Shown piece by piece: positions 1 through 6,499 of a stretch of 6,618 bases of DNA. The notes under the pieces are model-generated. The model did no database searches. It was not told where the DNA came from and was given only the letters and a program-made list of their open reading frames with translations. Each line of letters opens with the position of its first letter. Position 1 is the first letter of the stretch. The stretch is from Bacteroidota bacterium (GTDB lineage Bacteria; Bacteroidota; Bacteroidia; Chitinophagales; LD1). The translations under genes and the position numbers were made by a program. The DNA is taken from assembly GCA_003165135.1 (NCBI GenBank), contig PLSN01000196.1, positions 2,600 to 9,217 of the forward strand, written 5' to 3'.

Positions 1-1
1 C

Positions 2-118
2 ATCGAGCCAAAGCTGACATTCAAAGGTGATGTATATACTGACAATCAAAGCTTCTACGAAGTGACTGCACAAGGTATCACGGAAGTAGCTTCACTCGAG
101 GCGGTAGCCAGCAAATAA
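2..118 (+). CDS. C-terminal end of an unidentified protein (partial)
   Basis: Only this forward frame stays open from the window edge to a TAA at 116-118; the other two forward frames meet a TGA within the first 30 bases. It gives 38 residues, starting IEPKLTFKGD and ending LEAVASK, with no motif I recognise. A strong intrinsic terminator begins 24 bases after the stop, which supports this being the true end of a gene and of its transcript. The family cannot be named from so short a tail, and the upstream part lies outside the window. Confidence 0.7.
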   Translation: MEPKLTFKGDVYTDNQSFYEVTAQGITEVASLEAVASK

Positions 119-141
119 AAGCATCAAACATATTTGTCCTG

Positions 142-175
142 AAGGGCACCTCTGCAGGGGTGCCTTTTGCTTTTA
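142..175 (+). terminator. Intrinsic (Rho-independent) terminator
   Basis: An 11-bp stem pairs 142-152 (AAGGGCACCTC) with 157-167 (GGGGTGCCTTT) around the tetraloop TGCA at 153-156. The pairing includes two G-T wobbles. It runs into a T-rich tract, TTTTGCTTTT, at 165-174. It lies 24 bases after the stop of the upstream partial gene and before the likely start of the DinB-like gene, so it should end the upstream transcript. Confidence 0.85.
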
Positions 176-192
176 TTGACAGTAAGTTTTCC

Positions 193-200
193 TACATTAG
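193..200 (+). promoter_or_regulatory. Possible Bacteroidota -7 promoter box for the DinB-like gene
   Basis: TACATTAG matches the Bacteroidota -7 consensus TAnnTTTG at all fixed positions but one (A for T). It ends 19 bases before the ATG at 220, which would give a leader of only about a dozen bases. The -33 element is weak: a TTG at 176-178 is too close and a TTTG at 166-169 lies inside the terminator T tract. The position just after a terminator supports a new promoter here, but the motif alone is weak evidence. Confidence 0.35.
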
Positions 201-219
201 ACCTGTCAAAACACGCATC

Positions 220-750
220 ATGAATACCGCAAGACTCGAAAGCAAGACACAGACCGTAATAGATAAATACATCAATGACCTCGACCATTATACCCTTGAG
301 CAGTTGCTCATGAAGCCATCGCCTAAAGAATGGTCCATCGGTCAGGTATATATCCACCTGTGGATGAGCACCAAGGGCTTCTTTTATAAAAAAGCAGAAC
401 AATGCCTGACCAAAGAAGGTGCTGAGCAGGGCAAAGGCAAGAACTGGAAAGGACATCTGGTCTTTCTGATGGGAAAGATGCCAACTATCAAGGTCAAAAT
501 GCCCGAAAAGGTTGCTGTAGAGCCAAAGCAACCCGATTCCAAAGAACAACTTATCTCAAAGCTCAATGAGATCAAACAACTGTCTTCCTCCTACATCAGC
601 AGGATACCCGATGCTGACCCATCCTATAAGGCCAAGCACCCGATATTTGATTATCTCAATACTACCGAATGGATCTCTCTTTGCAATATGCACTTCAGAC
701 ACCATGAAGAGCAGAAGAAGAGGATAAAACACCATTTCGGATGGAAATGA
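220..750 (+). CDS. DinB/YfiT-like metal-binding four-helix-bundle protein
   Basis: This 176-residue protein has the shape of the DinB superfamily (DinB_2-like). A helix near residues 36-50 carries PKEWSIGQVYIHLWMS with His46, matching the conserved W-S-x-x-x-V-x-x-H-L pattern. A C-terminal helix near 150-170 contains WISLCNMHFRHHEEQ, with His158 and His162 spaced H-x3-H. These three histidines are the likely metal triad. Known relatives include metal-dependent thiol transferases and many proteins of unknown role, so no reaction or substrate can be given. There is no signal peptide, so it is probably cytoplasmic. The frame can be extended to a GTG at 160, but that codon lies inside the terminator hairpin, so ATG 220 is preferred. 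It stands alone between a terminator and the efflux genes. Confidence 0.8.
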   Translation: MNTARLESKTQTVIDKYINDLDHYTLEQLLMKPSPKEWSIGQVYIHLWMSTKGFFYKKAEQCLTKEGAEQGKGKNWKGHLVFLMGKMPTIKVKMPEKVAVEPKQPDSKEQLISKLNEIKQLSSSYISRIPDADPSYKAKHPIFDYLNTTEWISLCNMHFRHHEEQKKRIKHHFGWK

Positions 751-765
751 GAACTATACCTGCCT

Positions 766-799
766 ATTTATTGTTTCAGTGCTGCATGTTGCAATAAAT
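766..799 (+). repeat. AT-rich inverted repeat in the intergenic spacer
   Basis: ATTTATTG at 766-773 is perfectly complementary to CAATAAAT at 792-799, with an 18-base loop. It lies 16 bases after the stop of the DinB-like gene and upstream of the promoter-like box for the TolC-family gene. It could be a weak terminator, although no good T tract follows, or an operator-like site. The low GC content and long loop make a chance occurrence possible. Confidence 0.35.
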
Positions 800-826
800 T
801 TAATATCAATACGTCCCTAAAAACAT

Positions 827-834
827 TACTTTAG
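827..834 (+). promoter_or_regulatory. Possible -7 promoter box for the efflux operon
   Basis: TACTTTAG differs from the Bacteroidota consensus TAnnTTTG at one fixed position and is followed directly by CCGTCAA. It ends 18 bases before the TTG start at 853, so the transcript leader would be only about 12 bases. I see no convincing -33 TTTG at the usual distance upstream, only AT-rich sequence. A similar box followed by CCGTCAA occurs before the gene at 3677. Confidence 0.4.
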
Positions 835-852
835 CCGTCAAATTTTTGAGTT

Positions 853-2244
853 TTGAATCGATCATTTTTGCTCTTGCTTATTGCCTTCACCGCTGCGTTT
901 TCATCACAGGCCCAATCTCAAAAAAAAGCCTGGACACTGGAAGAATGTATCAGAGATGCTATAGACAGTAATATCGCAGTACAACAGGCTGACATCAATA
1001 GAAAAATGCTTAGTAACACTTATGTACAAAGCAAGATCAATCTTCTACCTACGTTAAGCGTGACCCCCAGCTATGGTTTCAACTTCGGCTATTCGATCAA
1101 TCCCGTAAACTATACCTTCATAAAACAGAATTCGCAAACTTTTTTACCCACCGGCCAGGCGAACCTTAATATATTTATGGGGCTTACTCAGCTCAACCTG
1201 ATCAAAAAAGACAAGTACGATTTTCAGGCAGCCAATTCGGACTATCTCAACACAATCAATAACACAGTACTTAATGTCACCAATCTTTTTCTTCAGATAG
1301 TACTCAATAAAGAACTGGTCAAGGCAGCACAGAAACAGGTCAATATTTCACAGTCCCAACTAGATGTGGCAAAATCAAAGATCAGGGCTGGAACAATGGC
1401 CGAAAGCGCAATCTATGATTTCGAAGCTCAGTTGGCACGCGACCAGGCTACCGTGATCAGCCAGCAAAACAGCAATGATCTTTCTATCCTGGCCTTGCAG
1501 ATCGCATTGCAACTGCCTGATATGGCCTCTATAGATGTAATAGTGCCGGAGATAAATATCGGTGAGGTGATGAGCTTTGACCACCTTAACGCTCATGATA
1601 TATACCAATATGCACTCCTTAACCAACCATCGATCAAATCTGCTCAGGCCAGAGTGCTAAGCGCTTTATACAGTATCAAGATCGCCAAAGGAAATCTTAG
1701 CCCGACATTTTCTATATCCTATAACACGCGTGATGATTATTTTAATAAAGCATCTACTACGAATATCACCGGATTCACAAGCACTCCCCCGTATATTCAA
1801 TCTACAGAAACACCTACTTCTGCAAAGGACCAGTTCAATCAAAACTTTGCCAATAACATCAGCATCAACATGAACCTGCCATTATTTACCGGCTGGCAAA
1901 GAATGACTGCTATCGCTAATGCTAAGTTGCAGTATAAGATACAGCAGTTAAACATACAGGCCGCTGACAATACCCTGCAGCAAAATGTCTATCAGGCATA
2001 TGCCAACGCAAAGGGTTATGCGCAGGCATATAGCGCCAACCTCAAAGCACTCGAGTCTCAGCAAAAAGCCTTTGAGGTGGCTCAAAAGCGATATGATGCA
2101 GGACTGGCAGCGGCATATGAACTGGAGCAGACCCGCGATGCTCTAGCCAGGTCAGAATCCAATGCTATTCAGGCCAAGTACAATTACATTTTCAGTGTCA
2201 AAGTGCTTGATTTCTATCAGGGCAAACCTATCACTCTAAACTAA
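853..2244 (+). CDS. TolC-family outer-membrane efflux channel protein
   Basis: This 463-residue protein should form the trimeric outer-membrane channel and periplasmic tunnel of a tripartite exporter. Residues 1-20 form a signal peptide with likely cleavage after SQA; there is no lipobox cysteine. The mature N-terminus begins WTLEECIRDAI (27-37), typical of Bacteroidota TolC homologues. The internal duplication of the OEP fold is visible: AKSKIRAGTMAESAIYDFEA (173-192) parallels AQKRYDAGLAAAYELEQTRD (410-429), and NLNIFMG (104-110) parallels NLPLFTGW (341-348). Long helical Gln/Ala-rich stretches lie between. The start is TTG: an in-frame TGA sits six bases upstream and the first in-frame ATG is codon 52, which would remove the signal peptide. 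The adaptor gene follows after 16 bases, implying an operon. The substrate cannot be inferred. Confidence 0.92.
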   Translation: MNRSFLLLLIAFTAAFSSQAQSQKKAWTLEECIRDAIDSNIAVQQADINRKMLSNTYVQSKINLLPTLSVTPSYGFNFGYSINPVNYTFIKQNSQTFLPTGQANLNIFMGLTQLNLIKKDKYDFQAANSDYLNTINNTVLNVTNLFLQIVLNKELVKAAQKQVNISQSQLDVAKSKIRAGTMAESAIYDFEAQLARDQATVISQQNSNDLSILALQIALQLPDMASIDVIVPEINIGEVMSFDHLNAHDIYQYALLNQPSIKSAQARVLSALYSIKIAKGNLSPTFSISYNTRDDYFNKASTTNITGFTSTPPYIQSTETPTSAKDQFNQNFANNISINMNLPLFTGWQRMTAIANAKLQYKIQQLNIQAADNTLQQNVYQAYANAKGYAQAYSANLKALESQQKAFEVAQKRYDAGLAAAYELEQTRDALARSESNAIQAKYNYIFSVKVLDFYQGKPITLN

Positions 2245-2260
2245 GATCAAAACAAATCAG

Positions 2261-3616
2261 ATGAAGAACAACAGATTGCTGATCATAATCGGTGTAGTGC
2301 TAGTAGTAACAGTGATAGGCCTCGTCATAGCTAAAAAGAAAGGCCTCATAGGTGACAGCGGTATCAGGCAGGTAGCAGTCGAGAAGGCCCAAAACCGCTC
2401 CATCATTGAGACAGTGACTGCCAGTGGTAAGATACACCCTGAGACAGAGGTCAAGATCAGCTCTGAGGTCTCCGGCGAGATCATACTCCTCAATGTCAAA
2501 GAAGGTGACAGCGTTAAAAAAGGCGACCTGCTCATAGAGATCAACCCCGTGATATACGAATCCCTCGTCAGCCAGGCACAGGCCGGACTCAGTCAGGTAC
2601 GTGCCAACAGGATGGCCGCCGAGGCTACTTTCAATAGCAGCAAGGTGCTCTACGATCAGGCTGTCATCACATTCAACAGACAGAAGCAACTGCATGATGA
2701 AAAGATCATAGCCGACGCCGATTTTGATATGGCCACCAATACGCTGAAAAACGCCGAGACTACTCTCGCCACTACCAAGGAGCAACTCAATGCAGCCATA
2801 TTTAGTGTCAATAACAGCGAAGCGCAGCTCACCCAGGCCAATGATAACCTCGTCAAGACCCGCATATACGCCCCAATGACCGGTATCGTATCTCTCAGCA
2901 GTGTCAAGCTCGGTGAGCGCGTCGTAGGTACAGCACAGATGGCAGGTACCGAGCTGATCCGCATAGCCGACCTCGACCAAATGCAGGCTGAGGTGGATGT
3001 CAGCGAGAATGACGTGCTAAAGGTCAAGATCGGCGATACGGCTTCCGTCGAGGGAGATGCCTATCTCAATAAAAAGTTCAAAGGCGTGGTCAGTGAGATA
3101 GCCTACTCCTCTACCAGCTCTGCTACTGCGGTAGTGAGCACCTCACAGGCCATCAATTTCACCGTCAAGGTGAAACTGCTCAAAGACTCCTATGCTGAGC
3201 TCATCGATGCCGCGCATGGACAGGAGTATCCTTTCCGTCCGGGTATGTCTGCCACCGTCGATATCAAGACCAATGAAAAGGCCAACATCCTCACCGTGCC
3301 TATCCAGTCCGTCACTACCCGTGAGGAGAAAGACACGAAAGAAGACAAGACAGACAAATCAAAAGCTTCTGATGACGCTGCTAAAGAAAAGAAAACAGTA
3401 CAGGAGCTGGTCTTCATAGTAGAAAACGGCAAGGCTAAATCTATGAATGTCACCACAGGCATACAAGACGCCGACTATATCGAGATTCTCTCCGGGCTCA
3501 AAGAAGGCCAGACCGTGATCAAGGCACCATTCAAACTTATATCCAAGACCCTGACCTCAGGCGACCTGGTAGAAGTAGTAAAAGAGAAGGACCTCTTCAA
3601 AGAAGAGACAAAGTAA
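2261..3616 (+). CDS. HlyD/MacA-type periplasmic adaptor (membrane fusion) protein
   Basis: This 451-residue adaptor should bridge an inner-membrane transporter and the TolC-family channel encoded just upstream. A single membrane anchor spans about residues 5-24, followed by KKK. The first lipoyl half lies at about 55-96 (SGEIILLNVKEGDSVKKGDL). A long alpha-helical hairpin or coiled coil fills about 97-197, and the second lipoyl half starts at RIYAPMTGIVS (201-211). A beta-barrel domain follows at about 240-340 (RPGMSATVDI at 326-335) and a membrane-proximal domain at about 341-440. The uncleaved anchor and long hairpin resemble MacA, the partner of ABC pumps, but RND partners cannot be excluded. 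A charged Lys/Asp/Glu-rich insert sits at 354-379. No Shine-Dalgarno sequence precedes ATG 2261. No transporter gene follows. Confidence 0.9.
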   Translation: MKNNRLLIIIGVVLVVTVIGLVIAKKKGLIGDSGIRQVAVEKAQNRSIIETVTASGKIHPETEVKISSEVSGEIILLNVKEGDSVKKGDLLIEINPVIYESLVSQAQAGLSQVRANRMAAEATFNSSKVLYDQAVITFNRQKQLHDEKIIADADFDMATNTLKNAETTLATTKEQLNAAIFSVNNSEAQLTQANDNLVKTRIYAPMTGIVSLSSVKLGERVVGTAQMAGTELIRIADLDQMQAEVDVSENDVLKVKIGDTASVEGDAYLNKKFKGVVSEIAYSSTSSATAVVSTSQAINFTVKVKLLKDSYAELIDAAHGQEYPFRPGMSATVDIKTNEKANILTVPIQSVTTREEKDTKEDKTDKSKASDDAAKEKKTVQELVFIVENGKAKSMNVTTGIQDADYIEILSGLKEGQTVIKAPFKLISKTLTSGDLVEVVKEKDLFKEETK

Positions 3617-3654
3617 AGATACTAAGCCCCACTTTTTAACGTTTCCATAAGTCT

Positions 3655-3662
3655 TATTTTTG
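3655..3662 (+). promoter_or_regulatory. Likely -7 promoter box for the T9SS surface-protein gene
   Basis: TATTTTTG is a perfect match to TAnnTTTG and ends 14 bases before ATG 3677. A T-rich run at 3633-3637 lies at roughly the -33 distance but is not a clean TTTG. An overlapping alternative, TAACTTG at 3664-3670, is one base short of consensus, is followed by CCGTCAA, and would place transcription start at about the ATG itself. The box also overlaps an 11-base palindrome, ATAAGTCTTAT (3647-3657), probably by chance. No hairpin terminator is visible in the 60-base spacer, so read-through from the efflux operon is possible. Confidence 0.5.
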
Positions 3663-3676
3663 CTAACTTGCCGTCA

Positions 3677-6499
3677 ATGAATAAAGGGCCTTTATTTTCC
3701 TTTTTGATTATCGTATTGATGTTGCTCCTCGGGGTGCAGCAGGTCTCTGCCACCCACAACCGTGCAGGAGAGATCACTTATTTCTGGACCGGCCCCAATA
3801 CCGTAGTAGTGACCATAGCTACATGGACCAAACAGAGCAGCGTACAGGCTGACCGAGATAGCCTGCCGATAGACTGGGGCGATGGCAGCCCGGTACTGGT
3901 AGTGGCCCGTGTCAATGGCCCGGTATATCCCCCGGACCCTGTTCCCAATGGTGTACCACTCGGAAACGACATCAAATATAATCTTTACGTTGGTTCGCAT
4001 ACTTATCCCGGTTCTCCGCCTCCGCCTAGTAATTTCTATGTAGTATCAATGACAGACCCGAACCGTAATGCCGATATCATAAACATAGCTACATCTGTCA
4101 ATGTCCAGTTTTATATTGAGGACACAATATTCTTCCCCAGCAATGTACAGGATAATGGTTATGCCAATTCGCCGCTATGCCTGCATGCTCCGGTAGACTT
4201 TGCCTATGTCGGTGATACATTCTGGCATAGTCCGGCGATATATGATGCTGCAGGTGACAGTATAAACGTCAGCATGATCATACCCCTTCAGGCACAGGGT
4301 ATCATTGTACCGGGGTATATAGACCCCACTTATATCTCTCCCGGACCCGAGCCAACTGATACTGAAACCCTAAACATACATACAGGAATGTATATGTGGG
4401 CTACTCCACAGATGCAGGGTATATACAATGTCGCATTTCTGATCAGCTGGTACAGGCGGGGATTACTACAGGGCACTATAGACAGGGATATGCAGATCAT
4501 CGTACTCGATGACTCCACTCAACCGCCCGTGGTAAACATACCAATGGATACCTGTATACGGGCCGGTGATAAACTATTCGGCACTGTCACCGGTACCGAC
4601 CCTAATCCTAACCATACGGTCACGCTAAATGGATACGGAGGTCCATTGGCAGGTGATCCTACTATATTTCCGGATAGTCTCAGTCCTGCTACCTTCACTA
4701 ATATAGTCGGCCAGACACCGATCACCGGCAATCCTGCCAAAGGTATTTTCCAATGGAATACAGTATGTCTGGACATACGCGAGCAGCCATATCAGATACT
4801 ATTCGAGGCGACAAACAATAATCCAAACCCAAAGACTGATCTCAAGACATGGACCATAGAAGTGATAGCACCGCCTCCTCTTAACCTCACAGACACTGTC
4901 TATCCTCCCGGCAAAAGCATCATCGTACACTGGCAGAACCCATACAAGTGCGACAGCATCCACAACTTCCGTGGCTTCTCGATATGGAGGCGCATCGGTA
5001 GCAATCCTTTCATACCTGCATACTGTGAGACAGGGCTGGCAGGCAGGGGCTATACCATGATCGCTGACAATGTATTTGACACTACTTATACTGACTATAC
5101 CGCAGTACATGGAGAGTATATCTGCTACAGGGTACTTGCTAATTTTTCTGATGAGTCTCCTAACGGGCTATATCAATACAACAAAGTAGTGAGTGTACCT
5201 TCAAATGAGTACTGTATCTACCTGCCTTACGATGTGCCGATCATCACGACAGCCAGTGTACTGCAGACAGATAAAGCAGCAGGGCAGATGTTTGTGGCAT
5301 GGACAAAACCAAGGACAGGCGGTATCAATCTCGATACTGTATTAAATCCTCCACCATACATATTTGATCTATATAGAGGTACTGGATTGAATTTCGCTTC
5401 TCCCACTCTTATCAATTCATCCTCCAGTGCTTCATTTGCAGGGCTGAATGACACTACCTTTGTCGATACAAATATTGATACCCAGGATTCTGCATTCTCC
5501 TATCAGGTACTTTTTTATTCTTTAGGTGATACAGTGGGATCGACTGATAAAGCCTCTTCAGTATATCTCAGTACAAACCCTACCGATAGTAAGATACGCT
5601 TGACATGGGCATTTAATGTGCCATGGTTAGAAGACTCTTTCCAGATATTCAGACAGGACCACGCGACTTCTCCGTTCAACTATATCACTACCACATATAC
5701 CACAGGCGATAGTCTTGCCACCAGTGCTTTTTACATCGATGGCGGCCTGACCAATGACTCAAACTACTGCTACTATGTCAAGGCATTCGGGCACTATACC
5801 AGTCCATACATAGGTGCACCGCTGGTAGACAGCTCCGAGATCAAATGTGCGATACCTATCGATACCATACCGCCATGCCCGCCTGTAGTGACCGTGACCA
5901 ATAACTGCGGTTCGTCGACCCTATGCGACAGCCTCCAGTATACTAACTATATTTCCTGGACTGAATCAAGTATGTGCGGATACAATACTGTGAAATACCG
6001 CATATACTTCGCTCCTGACTCCGGTGGCGTGTTTACCATTATTGATTCGCTGTCAGACACCGCGGGTACTTATAGTTTCACTCACCAGCTCAACAGTGTC
6101 AACCTTGCTGGCTGCTATATAGTCACTGCCATCAGCAACCGCGGCTATGAAAGCTACAAGACCAATCAGGTATGTATCGGCGACTGTCCTAACTATGAAT
6201 TGCCGAATACATTCACACCAAATGGCGACGGTCATAATGATCTCTTCAGACCATATCCATACTGCTTTGTCACGAGTATCGACTTCAAAATATTTACCCG
6301 CTGGGGCGAGAAGATATTTGAAACCACAAACCCCGATATCCTCTGGGATGGCAAAGACCAGAAGACAGGCAAGGACATGGACGATGGCGTCTATTTCTAC
6401 GCAGGGTATTACTACGAAAAAACTCTGTATGGCGACGTGCGTAAACCGCTTCCTCAGAAAAACGGCGGAGGCTTCATACATCTGATAAGGAACAAATAA
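3677..6499 (+). CDS. Large secreted protein with Fn3-like modules and T9SS type B (gliding-motility-associated) C-terminal domain
   Basis: This 940-residue protein is probably exported by Sec, crosses the outer membrane by the type IX system and is surface-attached or released. Residues 1-25 form a signal peptide with cleavage after VSA. The mature protein opens THNRAGEITYFWTG, then IDWGDGSP (65-72), SPLCLHAP and RDMQIIV (270-276), the conserved N-terminal region of a Bacteroidota family with this architecture. About 280-400 resembles a beta-sandwich with a GTDPN motif. Four Fn3-like modules follow (about 400-505, 525-625, 628-715 and 745-838), each with an early Trp (419, 542, 644, 761) and a late Y-x-x-x-x-A-like strand. 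The sorting domain covers about 839-940, starting near LPNTFTPNGDGHNDLF (842-857). Seventeen cysteines, all after the signal peptide, suggest disulfides. No catalytic motif is visible, so an adhesin or structural role is an inference. ATG 3677 is preferred over TTG 3668. Confidence 0.9.
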   Translation: MNKGPLFSFLIIVLMLLLGVQQVSATHNRAGEITYFWTGPNTVVVTIATWTKQSSVQADRDSLPIDWGDGSPVLVVARVNGPVYPPDPVPNGVPLGNDIKYNLYVGSHTYPGSPPPPSNFYVVSMTDPNRNADIINIATSVNVQFYIEDTIFFPSNVQDNGYANSPLCLHAPVDFAYVGDTFWHSPAIYDAAGDSINVSMIIPLQAQGIIVPGYIDPTYISPGPEPTDTETLNIHTGMYMWATPQMQGIYNVAFLISWYRRGLLQGTIDRDMQIIVLDDSTQPPVVNIPMDTCIRAGDKLFGTVTGTDPNPNHTVTLNGYGGPLAGDPTIFPDSLSPATFTNIVGQTPITGNPAKGIFQWNTVCLDIREQPYQILFEATNNNPNPKTDLKTWTIEVIAPPPLNLTDTVYPPGKSIIVHWQNPYKCDSIHNFRGFSIWRRIGSNPFIPAYCETGLAGRGYTMIADNVFDTTYTDYTAVHGEYICYRVLANFSDESPNGLYQYNKVVSVPSNEYCIYLPYDVPIITTASVLQTDKAAGQMFVAWTKPRTGGINLDTVLNPPPYIFDLYRGTGLNFASPTLINSSSSASFAGLNDTTFVDTNIDTQDSAFSYQVLFYSLGDTVGSTDKASSVYLSTNPTDSKIRLTWAFNVPWLEDSFQIFRQDHATSPFNYITTTYTTGDSLATSAFYIDGGLTNDSNYCYYVKAFGHYTSPYIGAPLVDSSEIKCAIPIDTIPPCPPVVTVTNNCGSSTLCDSLQYTNYISWTESSMCGYNTVKYRIYFAPDSGGVFTIIDSLSDTAGTYSFTHQLNSVNLAGCYIVTAISNRGYESYKTNQVCIGDCPNYELPNTFTPNGDGHNDLFRPYPYCFVTSIDFKIFTRWGEKIFETTNPDILWDGKDQKTGKDMDDGVYFYAGYYYEKTLYGDVRKPLPQKNGGGFIHLIRNK

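Noticed and set aside
160..219. GTG-started N-terminal extension of the DinB-like protein
   Set aside because: The GTG lies inside the stem of the intrinsic terminator, and the extra 20 residues precede the normal DinB fold. ATG 220 fits better.
2300..2980. Long open frame of 226 codons on the minus strand inside the adaptor gene
   Set aside because: It lies wholly antisense to a gene with clear adaptor domains and its translation has no recognisable domain. The codon bias of the + strand gene explains the lack of stops.
3668..3676. TTG start three codons upstream of the surface-protein ATG
   Set aside because: The ATG at 3677 gives a normal signal peptide directly, and the TTG overlaps promoter-like sequence.
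3869..3892. PKD domain suggested by the WGDGS motif
   Set aside because: The surrounding sequence fits the N-terminal region of the gliding-type Bacteroidota family better than a free-standing PKD repeat, and no repeated copies are present.
6147..6485. Open frame of 112 codons on the + strand in another frame within the sorting domain
   Set aside because: It overlaps the conserved type B sorting domain and encodes a low-quality Arg/Thr/Ser-rich sequence, so it is a shadow frame.
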